Positions 39,101 to 52,634 of a stretch of 64,000 nucleotides of DNA are shown piece by piece. A program made the position numbers and the translations under genes. Numbering within the stretch: position 1 is the first letter of the stretch; the number at the start of each line of letters is the position of its first letter. Source of the DNA: Aristolochia californica (taxonomy: Eukaryota > Streptophyta > Magnoliopsida > Piperales > Aristolochiaceae); contig JARWKL010000001.1 in assembly GCA_029961685.1 (NCBI GenBank), positions 56,136,062-56,200,061 on the forward strand, given 5' to 3'. The notes below the pieces were generated by a model that was given only the letters and a program-made list of their open reading frames with translations, searched no databases and was not told the origin of the DNA.

Positions 39101-39149
39101 AAAGATAAAGCTGATACATTGTGAAAAGATTTCTATCAGCTTTATCTTT
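39101..39149 (+). promoter_or_regulatory. Perfect 16-bp inverted repeat upstream of copy D
   Basis: AAAGATAAAGCTGATA (39101-39116) and TATCAGCTTTATCTTT (39134-39149) are perfect reverse complements with a 17-nt spacer. They lie about 260 bp before the copy D start. Each arm holds a GATAAAG core in opposite orientation. It could be a paired binding site or a cruciform; this is inference. Confidence 0.5.
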
Positions 39150-39405
39150 ATCTCTATCACTATTCTCTCAAGTGAGAACTTTCAACTTTCATCCTTTACG
39201 AAAGTGTAACTGAGTGCAGCCATTAACAACTTTCAAAAGTTAGTTTCTATACTGGAACGCGTTTGCTACCTACCCGAGAAGATGATGGGCACACCCATAA
39301 CTATTAAAGAGAAAGTCACTAGTTCTGGGTTTAACAGGTTTCCTCCTTTTCCTTCGATTTCTGATCTGGGTGCTCCTGTTAGTTTCAGTAAGGATCATCC
39401 CTCCA

Positions 39406-40514
<1,109 letters not shown>

Positions 40515-41405
40515 TCACTCATCCCTTTCTTTTTTACTTTTTCAAATAATTTGCTGCTGCTGCTGCTGCTAAGTGTGTGGAAACTATTGTGAGATTAGGG
40601 TATCTCTGTAACAATGGAGAGCTGTACTTCTCCTATTTTTTTCTACTGTAACTATTTTTTTTCCAGTCGAAGGTGTATGTACCTTATTCTCCGAATGCTC
40701 TCTTTGTCCTATCCAAGATAAGATAAGGTCAGGACAACAGATGATTCTCTTTCTGATATTTTCAGACAAGAAGACGTGTGTGTGCCAAATCTACAGTTGG
40801 TGCTTGCTTTACATGTTCCAAGGTTAACTACTACATTTATTATAAATAAGTAATATTGCTAGGTTTTTCAACTATTCACTCACAAACATTTTCATGTCTT
40901 TTGTGTTATTCAAGTGTTGCAAACAAAGTAGCAAACTGGGCTTGCTTGTGAGCAAAGGGGTGTCTACGATCTTGAAGATCCTTCTATACTACACAACTTA
41001 TTCTCTATTGAAGCCAGTCTAATAGGTCTCTTTGTGGCATTGTCACCTAGGGCATATGTTTGTTGGGTCTATTTAAGCTGTCTTTTTAAAAAAAAAAATT
41101 AAGTTTGTTTCTTTGGATTCTTATGTATTTGAGGTCTAAGAGCTTATTTAATAGACTAGGTTTGTGTAACAAGAGTCCATTAGACTTAATGTGAAACCTT
41201 TTGAAATTACTCATTAAGATGTTCAAGCCCTGTACACAAATTGACTCAATTCATGGTTTCAAATATTTTATTATATTTTTTTATGATTTTTCTCTTTATA
41301 CTGGGTTGACGTTGTTGAAATCTGATAGTGGAATTCCTAGCTAGTTCTATTAAACATTTTTTTTTTTGTGTGTGTGTGTGTGTGTGTGTGTGGTTTCTAC
41401 TTGAT
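40515..41405. other. Downstream region of copy D, no gene
   Basis: It contains a (CTG)n stretch (near 40552-40571), T runs and a (TG)n microsatellite at 41369-41391. No gene is supported. Confidence 0.5.
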
Positions 41406-41580
41406 TTGAAAAGTGTGTCAAAGTATTTAAGATAGATAATGCCCTAGAATACTTTGAAGGTTCTTTAACCCTATTATCACTTCTTGTTGGGTGTTTTCAT
41501 CAATCGTCATGCACCTACTCTCCCCAATAAAATGGGGTAACTCAAAGGAAAAATAGGGATATTGTAAAAGTTGGGAGGTT
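41406..41580 (+). mobile_element. Copia integrase relic
   Basis: KIDNALEYFEGSLT, then a Pro/His region and an NGV..RKNRDI-like end, match the catalytic core of copia integrase (the segment from DNA-binding Asp to the Gln-Asn-Gly-Val motif). An in-frame stop precedes NGV. The rest of the element is not recognisable. Confidence 0.55.
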
Positions 41581-41741
41581 GTTTTTCTTCATATATAGTT
41601 GTTAGACCAATGAGTAAAATCTTGTTGGTCTCCATGATTTTGATGATAACAAAATGAATAGTTTGAAATTGTGCTACTAATGGTGCTATTATTATAGATT
41701 ATACATATGCCTTACAATATAGATCTATGTGGTCTATAGGA

Positions 41742-41993
41742 AAAGCTCAAGACAAGACAATGAACAATCAAGTTGCCAAGTCAAAATCTGAAGCAAAAAG
41801 TTATTGAAGAAATATTGTTTTGAAGAACTTTAGATGAAGAGGAGGCATAAAGACCTGAATATTTAGAGTCTGTGTGTCGTATCATTAGATCGAGCAAGAA
41901 AAACTCGTAGTCCCTCAACATGCGGCCTAACTTACTTTGTATAAAAAGTAAGCTAGTTAGCCTTTTTTTAAGAAGAAACTAAGCTAAAAAGGT
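41742..41993 (+). repeat. Dispersed repeat shared with 50108-50355
   Basis: GAAGAAATATTGTTTT, CCTGAATATTTAGA, GAGCAAGAAAAACTC and AGTCCCTCAACATGCGGCCT, followed by AACTTACTTTGTATAAAAAG, occur in the same order in both places with modest differences. It is probably LTR sequence. Here it is followed by a GATCGATC block (41998-42032). Confidence 0.75.
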
Positions 41994-42032
41994 TCTAACT
42001 GATCGATCAATCTGGAGGGATGATCACAGTGA

Positions 42033-42884
42033 TCGACTATAAAAAATGAAATACTCCCCATTCTTGCCAGTCAACTTACTACTTACTGAGTCACAGACTA
42101 CAAGTGAAGTACTTCTCAAAGCAAAACTCAAGTGTTGAACCATTTTGTTGGAGCTCATTTAGTCAATATCTCTTTGAGTTTCTTTTTTTTTCTAAATTCT
42201 GCAAACTAAATTCATTTGTGTTGTTGCCATTAAAATCTCGATTTGTAGGTTTACAAACACTAATGAAAGGGTAATGGTTAAAGTTATGATGCATGAAGAT
42301 GTGACAGATCTACATGCATAATGAAGAAGAAAGAGGCTATGACTGAAGGGTACACACAAACATTTCTAATAATGGTTGGTAGGTGAGAACTCTATAGAAG
42401 ACCCTGTCCCTAGAGAAAAGTTATGAAGCAAATAGAGCACGAGGTTGGAACCTATTGTCCAAAAATCTTATTACTTACCCATTGGTTTTATATTCTCTTG
42501 ATCATAATTTTTTTCCTATATACACATACTTCTACTCCCATCAATAATGGAGGTATGTTCGTTATTTAGGTTGGAAACAAGATAGGTATACTTTAATTGG
42601 ACTTTTAATTTTAATTTTTAAAATTTTAAATATTTTTTAAAATAATATAAGTTTTATGATTAATATGTTATAATTGTCTAACATTAATTACAGCTTTCAG
42701 TTTCATATAAATTAAAATGGGTGAAATAAATATGTTAAACTTAATAAATTTTTTGAACCATTTTAATCAATAGTTAAATATTTTCCATTAATTATAGAAT
42801 TACTTTAAAATATTATAAAATTAAACCTTATGTATCCCAAATAATGTTTAGATATGTATACTTATTTAGAATTATATATACATG
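42033..42884. other. AT-rich non-coding stretch
   Basis: No gene or clear element is seen. AT content is very high from 42590 to 42840. Confidence 0.45.
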
Positions 42885-42897
42885 TACACACACACAT

Positions 42898-42930
<33 letters not shown>
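42885..42930. repeat. (CA)n(TA)n microsatellite
   Basis: Mixed CA repeats pass into TA repeats immediately before the inverted-repeat element at 42936. Confidence 0.9.
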
Positions 42931-42935
42931 GTGTT

Positions 42936-43074
42936 AATCCAATACAAAAAATCATTTACTGTGAAAAATGCAAAACGCTATCTCAACCGTTCGATCAACA
43001 ACTACCTTAATCGTCTGATCGGCTGAGATAGCTATTTCACATGTTTCACACTAAATAAATTTTCGTATTGGATT
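42936..43074. mobile_element. MITE-like inverted-repeat element, 139 bp
   Basis: The ends AATCCAATAC and GTATTGGATT are perfect inverted repeats. The arms stay similar inward: CATTTACTGTGAAAAATG against CATGTTTCACACTAAATAA, and GCTATCTCAACCG against CGGCTGAGATAGC. The whole can fold back. The target duplication is unclear, so the superfamily is not assigned. Confidence 0.6.
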
Positions 43075-43361
43075 GGCAGTTTATGTATATATAGAAAAAT
43101 AGGAAATTATGTTTTTGGCCACGAATGGTGGAGGCGAAAAATCCTGCTTGCCTCTCTTTCCCTGTTCTTTGCCTCTTCGTATTTCGCCTAATCACTCGCA
43201 AAACCCATCGCCTCGCCCTCGCCCTCGCCTACGCCTGACTTTCTTCTGGCTGATGGAGAGGAGGGAGAATCTCCTACACCTCCTCACGTAGGTCCCGTTT
43301 GTCGTCGCCGGTGGCCCTCTCCTAGTAGATATTCTTTGAGCGACACCTAAGGGTAAGCTAT

Positions 43362-46300
43362 TGTTGGGTCCCGATTTCATTCAGGACATGACTGTAAATA
43401 TTGGTCTTGTTTAGACCTTTTATGTAATTTCTGGATGGAATATTTAATCCTTGTAACTTAGATTTACAGAAACGAGATGAAAATTTTCTCCCGCTGTTTT
43501 TCCCTCTCTGGCTGTCGTCGTCTCTGAAAATCCCAAATCCCCAACATCTGGTATCAGAGCTGGTAAAACCAGTTCGGCAACGACTGTAGGAGAGAGGTTT
43601 CCGTCCGACAACGACGCAGGGAGACTCCCAAATTGTTTTTCGGCGTCGGGCGAGAGGTTTTTTCGCCCCGGAGCTTGACGGAGCTATCGTAAAAGTCGGG
43701 TCTCAGTTCCCCGATGCGTTTCGTCCCCAGTGCCATTGCCGCAACCTGACTCGCCGGCCACCTGCCCTACGGAACGCCGTTCCGTGCACGCCCTCTCGTC
43801 GCTAGTGTTTTTTTTCGGTTCCGTTGAAGGGATTCTGGTTCCTGTCTGGCGCCGTTGCCAGAGAGAGAAGAAATTCTTGCTCCTGTCCAAAGCCGTTGCC
43901 GCAGAGAGAGAAGAAAGTCAGTGATTTTTTTTTTCACCGTTGCTGCTGCAGTAAGCTATTGCCGGGGAGTCTGCCGTGTGCTCAGTCCGACGACACTGTT
44001 CCGGTAATTTCGTTCCAGTAATTTTTTTTTGTGTGTTCTGAATTTATCAATTAAATTGTTGGAATGGAGGGAAGTCAAAATCAGGGTACGATGATTAAGC
44101 TATCTTCGTCCAATTTTGTAAGGATGTTTATGAACCGGTAATGGGTGTGAAACCAGTGGATAAAACTGATGCTGCTTGGAATTTGTCCAACCGTAAAACT
44201 GTAGCCTTGATCAGACAGTGGGTTGATGACTTAGTATTTCATCATGTCTCCACAGAAACCGATGCCAAGAAGTTGTGGGAGAAACTTGAGAGTTTGTCTG
44301 AGCGCAAAACAGCCCAAAACAAAGCCTTTTTCATTCGAAAACTTGTGAACATGAAGTATCACGAGGGCTCATCAGTAAGTGAGCATTTGAGTCGGTTCCA
44401 GGACTGTGTGAATCGGTTAGCTACTATGAAATTGGCTTTGGATGAAGAACTATAAACTTTAATTCTTTTGAGTTCTTTACCGGATAGTTGGGAGACTCTT
44501 GTAGTGTCATTGAGCAATTCGGCACCGAATGGTACTATGACTCTTGCCATGGTAAAAGATAGCATGCTCAATGAGGAGTTGAGGCGTAAAGAGTTGGGCA
44601 TTACAAACGAGTCAGCTGCCCTTGTTACTGAGAACCGTGGAAGGAGCAGACATAGAAACTCTCACGGACATGACAACAATGATAAGTCCAAAGGGAGATC
44701 GAAATCTCGCAAGGGCATTGTTTGCTACTATTGCCAAAAACCGGGACACATGAAGTTTGAGTGCAAAAAGTTAAAAGCAAAGTCTAAGAGGGATCAGTCT
44801 AGACCCAGATCTGATGAGAATGAGAAGGAAAGCACCGCTACTGCTGCATATGATGGTGAAGTGATCATTGCTTGTGATGCCGGTTTTGTCAATTTCACAA
44901 GTCATGACTCCACTTGGGTGATAGACTCAGCAGCTTAATTTCATGTCACTTCTCGACGTGACTTGTTCACCTCCTACAGGCAAGGTGATTTTGGCAAGGT
45001 AAGAATGGGGAATGATGGGGTATGCTACATCTCCGACATTGGAGACGTGTGTGTGGAGACCAGTGTGGGGTGCAAGTTACTTCTCAAGAATGTTCGGCAT
45101 GTGCCGGATATGAGGCTTCATTTGATTTCTGTTGGTGCTCTTGATGATGAAGGGTACCGTAGTCATTTTGGTGACGGGAAGTGGAAGTTGTCCAAAGGTT
45201 CTCTTGTTGTTGCCCGGGGTGAAAAATCAAACTTGCTTTATACAACGCAGGTTAAATTATGTGGTGAGGTGAATGCAGTAGAAGGTAACTCAACCGATTT
45301 GTGGCATTTGCGGCTAGGTCACATGAATGAGAAAGGGCTTCAAATTCTGGCTAGAAAGGATTGTGTGCCGAGTGATAGTACATCTCTGACATCATGTACG
45401 CATTGTTTGGCAGGTAAGCAACATCGAATTGCTTTCAAGAGAAGTCCTACCACAAAGAAGTCGAATGTCTTGGATTTGGTTCATACCGATCTTTGTTCCA
45501 TGGGTGATAGCACACTTGGAGGAGCTCTTTACTTTGTCACTTTCGTGGATGATCATTCTAGAAAGCTATGGGCTTATGCCTTGAAGACAAAGAATCAAGT
45601 TTTGGAAGTGTTTAAACAGTTCCTTGCTGCAGTTGAAAGAGAAACAGGTTGGAAATTGAAATGCATTCGATCAGACAATGGTGGTGAGTACCGCGGGCCA
45701 TTTGAAACCTTCTGCAAGGTTAATGGAATCAAGTTTGAAAGAACGGTGCCAAAAACCCCGCAACAGAATGGAGTAGCTGAGAGAATGAACCGCACAATTT
45801 GTGAGAGAATACGGTGTATGCTCTCTCATTCGAAGCTTTCAAAAGCTTTTTGGGGTGAAACGATGAACACCGTTGTTCATTTGATTAATCTCTCACCTTC
45901 TCATGCACTGGATGGTGATGTTCCCGAGCGGGTTTGGACCGGAAAAGATGTGTCTTATGGACACTTGCGGGTATTTGGTTGTCGAGCATTTGTGCACATT
46001 CCTAGAGATGAAAGAGCCAAACTTGATAGCAAGACAAAGGAGTGTATTTTCTTGGGTTACAAAACCGGTGAATTTGGTTACAGATTATGGGATTCGATTG
46101 AGAAGAAGGTGTTAAGGAGTCGGGATGTAGTTTTCTTTGAAGAAGAAACTGTTGAGAATTTGGGAAATCCTGAAAATGTGAAAACCTCTTCTAGTCACTT
46201 TGTTGATCTTACACCCATCTCGAGTAACCAAGAAGTTGAAAGCAACCAGCATACCGAAACTGAAGATCAAGGTGAGCAATCAGAAAATCAAGGTCCACCT

Positions 46301-48173
46301 TTACAAGAGATGAGAAGATCAAATCGTGAATGAAGGCCTCCTTCAAGATACTCTCCACAGGAGTATGTTTTGCTCACTGACGGTGGTGAACCTGAAAGCT
46401 TTGAAGAAGCTATGTGTCATGAGCAAAAGGGTGAGTGGTTTGAAGCTATGCAAGATGAGGTGAATTCCTTGCATAAAAATCACACCTTTGAGTTAGTTGA
46501 ATTGCCTAAGGGTAAGAAAGTACTCAGGAACAAGTGGGTGTTTCGTTTGAAATCAGATGGCACAGATTCAAAGCCGAGGTACAAGGCTCGGTTAGTTGTG
46601 AAGGGATTTGATCAAAAGAAGGGGATTGATTTTGAGGAGATATTCTCGCCCGTGGTCAAGATGTCCTCTATTCGGGTTATACTTGGTTTGGCCGCTAGTT
46701 TGAATTTGGACCTTGAGCAGCTTGATGTGAAAACCGCATTTCTCCATGGTGATTTAGAGGAGGAGCTCTATATGGAGCAACCCGAGGGATTTGCTGAAAA
46801 AGGCAAAAAAGACTTGGTGTGCAGATTGAGGAGGAGCCTTTATGGCTTGAAACAAGCACCTCGAAATTGGTACAAACGATTTGAATCCTTTATGTGTGAC
46901 AACAATTTCAGTAAGACCACTTTCGATAGTTGCGTCTTCACGAAAAGGTACTCCAGTGATAATTTCATTATTCTTTTACTCTATGTCAATGACATGTTGG
47001 TTGTCGGTAATGATACAAAGGAGATAGGAGCTTTGAAAGAAAAGCTTGGAAATGAGTTTGCAATGACGGATTTAGGTCCCGCAAAGCAAATTCTTGGTAT
47101 GAGAATCACTAGAGATCGGGAAAGGTGCAAGCTTTGGTTGTCACAAGAAAGGTATTTGGAAAAGGTGCTTGAAAGGTTTAATATGATCAAATGCAAACCG
47201 GGTTCTTCTCCACTTGGTAGTCATCTCAAGTTGACACTTGATGATTGTCCAAAGGATGAAAAGGAGAAAGAAGAAATGAAGAAGGTGCCGTATGCATCCG
47301 TGGTCGGTTCATTGATGTATGTAATGGTGTGTACAAGGCCGGATACTGCTCATGTTGTTGGAGTGGTAAGTCGTTATCTCTCCAACCTTGGAAAAGCTCA
47401 CTGGGATGCTGTGAAATGGATTCTTCAGTATATTCGCGATACTACTGGTTATTGTCTCTATTACGGGGCTAGTAAACCAGTTCTGGAGGCATATACGGAT
47501 GCCGATTGGGCCGGAGATGTTGACTCGAGGAAGTCAACATCCGGTTATTTGGTTTGTTTTGCGAATGGTGTTGTCTCATGGCAATCGAGACTACAGAAAT
47601 GTGTTGCACTCTCCACAACCGAAGATGAATATATTGCAATTACCGAAGCATGCAAAGAACTATTGTGGATGAAGAAGTTCTTTCAAGAATTGGACATTCG
47701 GCAAGAGAGGTATGTATTACTTTGTGATAGTCAAAGTGCAATTCATTTGAGCAAGAATCCACATTTCATTCGAGATCAAAGCACATTGATCTACGTTATC
47801 ATTGGATACGTGATGTGCTTGAAAAGAAAGAATTGATGTTGGAGAAAATCCACACGAGTGAGAATGGCTCCGACATGTTGACAAAGTCTTTACCTCCTTT
47901 GAAGCTTGAAACTTGTTGTGACAAAGCAGGTTTGGTTGAGGGTTTTACCTCATGAATCGGGAGGAGGAGTTTTGTTGGGTCCTGATTTCATTCGGGACAT
48001 GACTGTAAATATTGGTCTTGTTTAGACATTTTATGTAATTTCTGTACGGAATATTTAACCTTATGTTTACATAAACGAGATGAAATTTTTCTCCGGCTGT
48101 TTTTCCCTCTCTGGCTGTCGCTGTTTTTCCCTCTCTGGCTGTCGTCGTCTCTGAAAATTCCAAATCCCCAACA
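43362..48173 (+). mobile_element. Structurally complete copia retrotransposon (Tnt1-like), inactivated
   Basis: 5' LTR 43362-43546 and 3' LTR 47973-48173 both run TGTTGGGTCC...CCCCAACA. They are flanked by the 5-bp duplication GCTAT (43357-43361 and 48174-48178). The primer-binding site TGGTATCAGAGC (43549-43560) fits initiator tRNA-Met. The polypurine tract GGGAGGAGGAG lies just before the 3' LTR. The LTRs show about ten substitutions by eye, and the 3' LTR carries an extra 24-bp tandem unit (CTGTTTTTCCCTCTCTGGCT plus GTCG). A single gag-pol region lies between, broken as described in the next entry. The insertion lies between copies D and C, in the 3' flank of copy C. Confidence 0.95.
44064..47944 (+). 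pseudogene. Copia gag-pol, broken by stops and frameshifts
   Basis: The order is gag with zinc knuckle (CYYCQKPGHMKFEC, 44731-44772), protease region (WVIDSAA), GAG-pre-integrase (LWHLRLGHMNEKGLQ), integrase (IRSDNGGEYRG; TPQQNGVAERMN), reverse transcriptase (ARLVVKGFDQKKGIDFEEIF) and RNase H (YTDADWAGD, SRKSTSGY). Breaks seen: a deletion with frameshift near 44118 in the gag N-terminus; stops at 44453-44455 (TAA), 44936-44938 (TAA) and 46331-46333 (TGA); and a one-base shift near 47762 in RNase H. The catalytic YVDD motif reads YVND, with Asn codon 46988-46990. Outside these points the coding sequence is well preserved, so inactivation looks recent. This copy is not autonomous. Confidence 0.9.
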
Positions 48174-48179
48174 GCTATC

Positions 48180-48660
48180 ATCCAACTCCATTGGCCCCTC
48201 TCCTTTCCCTCGCCAGATTGAAATAATTGAGGACAATTTCTATCTCCTTCGTCCCTGTGGCCAACTGAACCTCCCCCCCTAAACTTTCTTTTCCTCCTCG
48301 ATTTCTTTGAATTTTTTCGTGAGGTCCGATCTCCTCCCACAAACTCTTCTGTCCAAATTCCCACCCCTCATGTCCTCTGTGACTTTGTTAGCCTCTGCGT
48401 CCGAACGGGTTAGCCAGCGGGGCAAAAAGAGAAGAGAGGGAAAGAATGGGGAACGAGAGGGGAGTGGGAGAGTCGAGCGGGATTTTTCGCCTCCGTCGTT
48501 GATCAAGATCGTATGGCTAGAAACATTGATTTCGTATTCTTCGCACGAACCCTCTATAAAAATATATATATATAAACAAACACTCACACTATTAATTGGA
48601 AGTTTCCTCCATTAATTCAAGAACATTTGAGACTCAGAAAAAAACCATTCTGAAAGCTTT
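48180..48660. repeat. Segmental duplication: 3' flank shared by copies B and C
   Basis: GGACAATTTCTATCTCCTTC, CCTCCCCCCCTAAAC, GAGGTCCGATCTCCTC and TGTGACTTTGTTAGCCTCTG match 26270-26600 next to copy B in the same order. The duplication therefore covered gene and flank. The copia element at 43362-48173 was inserted at its outer edge. Confidence 0.8.
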
Positions 48661-48761
48661 TATTTAAAGTCATTTGGAAAACAGTCTGTCATAATCCTTG
48701 GCAAATATAGTTCCATGCCTCGGACATAAATTCTCTCTCAATTGAACGAATCAAATCATGA

Positions 48762-50021
<1,260 letters not shown>

Positions 50022-50107
50022 TGGTCGAGACGATCCTCAAATGTGTATTAGCAGGAGAGAGCAGAGAAGATTGGAAACTCCTTACAAACACCTCCCCGTT
50101 TCGAGGG

Positions 50108-50355
50108 CTTAAGACAAGATAGTGAACAATCGAGTTGCCAGTCAAATCCCATGCAAATCAGTTATCGAAGAAATATTGTTTTAAAGAAGAACTTAAACGA
50201 AGAGGAAGCATAAAAACCTGAATATTTAGATTTTGTGTGTGTATTGCTAGATTGAGCAAGAAAAACTCCTAGTCCCTCAACATGCGGCCTAACTTACTTT
50301 GTATAAAAAGTAAGTTAGTTAGCCTTGTTTATAAGAAGAAACTAAGCTAAAAATG
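50108..50355 (+). repeat. Dispersed repeat shared with 41742-41993
   Basis: It has the same motifs in the same order as the copy at 41742 (GAAGAAATATTGTTTT, GAGCAAGAAAAACTC, CTCAACATGCGGCCTAACTT). It lies directly upstream of methyltransferase copy C and replaces the flank found in A and B. Confidence 0.75.
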
Positions 50356-52500
50356 TAGAGAAATGACTGAAATGAGGAATTCTAAGCATGAATTTGAAGA
50401 TGATACAAGTGATTTACAAGGCCCTATTTATAGGCCAAAGAGGGATAAACCCCCTTATCCCTTTATTCAAATTCTACCCAATGAGAAATTGCCACCTAAG
50501 AAAGGCAAATCTTAAATTTATTCAAAGTCAAATAAGACATTATCCCACATGCCTAAAATACCTAAAAACTCATGTCCAAATCTCTAGATAGGCCCGTCAA
50601 ATTTTGAATTTTGAACCCATCAACCAATAGCCATAGCCCGTTGTAGGCTATTGCTCACACCCATGGGCCAATTTGGGCCGCATGCATGTGCATATCATTA
50701 AGAATGTTAAAAAAATCTCAAAAACTCTAGCTTTATAAGAGGATAGCCAAGAAGATTTTATTCTTGGTAAAAGTATGTTTTGAAACATTGGAACATTCAA
50801 TGTTTTCTAAAACCATTATTTCCAAGCTTATACAAATGTTTTAGAACCTTTCATTCACTTAGATTTGTTCTAAATCATGCTTAGAGCTTAGTTATATACA
50901 CTACCAATATGCATGTTCGATTATCCACATAAGAGTATGATCGATCATTCTACAAGCAGCTAGGTAGGACATGAAATGTGTGAGCGATCATCCTCTATGG
51001 AGCATGATCAATCATAAAATACTTCTAGACAAGAATTATAAAGCATGATTGATTATCCTTTTGGCATGATCGATCATACAAAACATGACTGATCAAGGGT
51101 ATAAAGCATGATTGATCAACAACATTTTCAAAAAGGTTACAAAGTGGTTGTTTAATGTCATAATAGATCATAAGACTGTAGGAACTCAAAAATATTACCA
51201 TTGTAGGATGTTTGGTCGATCAATTTGTGAGATTTCATGATAATACAAGAAAAACAGAAGAAACGTGGGAGGAGAAGGAGCAGGAGAAAAGTCTTACATT
51301 GAATTATGGGAAGAGGATAGTTAGAGTTCCTTCTTCTTACCTATTTATAACATAAAACACTAATAAAAGACAAAAAATACCCTTGCTCCCTTTACACCCT
51401 TAGAAATAAGTGTTTGTAATAAACTACTTTCCTAGAAACCTCGATAAACATAAATTACTTCTTCTAACACTCCTAAAAATGAAGTTTACAGCTTCAGCTT
51501 GTTACATAACATATCAAAATAAAAATACAAGAGAGATTACAAATTTCTCTACTTAGGTCTTCAATGTCTTCATTGAAGCAATGACCTCTCAAATTTTCAG
51601 CTTGCACTTGTTGAGTTTTCAAAATCTACATCTTCCAATTTTCTCATTGGATATCCTACGAAAACTTGACTACAGTCACCAACATCGATAAAAACTTCAC
51701 CACCTCTTGGAAAAGTTCATTGTATGCTCTTCCTAACACTTCCTTTCTCTGTACTCCAATTTCTCCCCCTCAAGTTGGGGATCCATGAGAGCTAGCTTGC
51801 CATAGTATATAACATCACTCCTATAAAAAAAAATGTTCCCATAATTCAAGAAACAAGTGGGTCGACATCTACTAACCATTGAGACAAGAACTCAACTCCT
51901 TGTTGATTTCTTAATTTTTCGCAACCTCTTGCAATGACAAAAACCAAAGCCAAGGAAGAAAGTCATGCTCATCGACTCTGGTTAAACGTACTCTTAAGAA
52001 GAAAAGACTCAGGCAAAGCTATGACTAATGGATTGTGGGCATTGCTCTGAAGCGATAAAAAGAAAACTCATCGTGGAAGCGCGACTCGAGTATCAATACA
52101 TCTATGTATACTCAGTAGTATCAAATTTTCGAGTATATGATGTGTATTAATTTTTTATAAGCTCAATTTTGGTGCACATTATCTTAAAAAATATATTATA
52201 AAATATAGATCACTTTAGTATTTATTTTTATTATTTATTTATTTATATTTATCCAATAATATATTTTTTATGTGCACTAATGATCTAAGTTTATATGCAG
52301 TCCCTGTTTTTTTAATAAAGACAAAAAAGCCTTGATGTGGAGATAAGATTTAAAACAGTGGACCGGATAACCATGAAACTGAACTTGCCACATAATGCAC
52401 ACGTCACCAAGGAAACCATTTGATCGAGTCATCGCGCAATGCCGCTAGTTACGTACTTGGCGCCATTTATAGTTTATAGATCCAGTGATCCAAAAGAATC
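50356..52500. other. LTR and repeat remnants, no gene
   Basis: 50935-51240 is a GATCGATC-type module. 51240-51480 and 51540-51780 look like LTR sequence on the minus strand. CCCCCTCAAGTTGGGG (51766-51781) is the complement of a copia polypurine tract, and the sequence just beyond it reads like the last residues of a copia polyprotein on the minus strand. 52090-52330 is AT-rich. No host gene is supported. Confidence 0.5.
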
Positions 52501-52529
52501 TGACAAAGAATTTGTATGCGAGCTTCTCG

Positions 52530-52537
52530 TATAAAAC
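52530..52537 (+). promoter_or_regulatory. Probable TATA box of the SnRK1 gamma gene
   Basis: TATAAAAC lies 98 bp before the start codon at 52635, in a short GC-richer stretch after AT-rich sequence. The position suits a core promoter with a leader of about 65-75 bp. Confidence 0.45.
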
Positions 52538-52634
52538 AGACCAGAGCCCAGAGCGGAAGGGACTTTTCCCCTGTCAGCAATCTCGTCTTGTTCGGAGTTC
52601 AGAATTCTGATAGTCAACAGTCGGAGTTAGAGAT

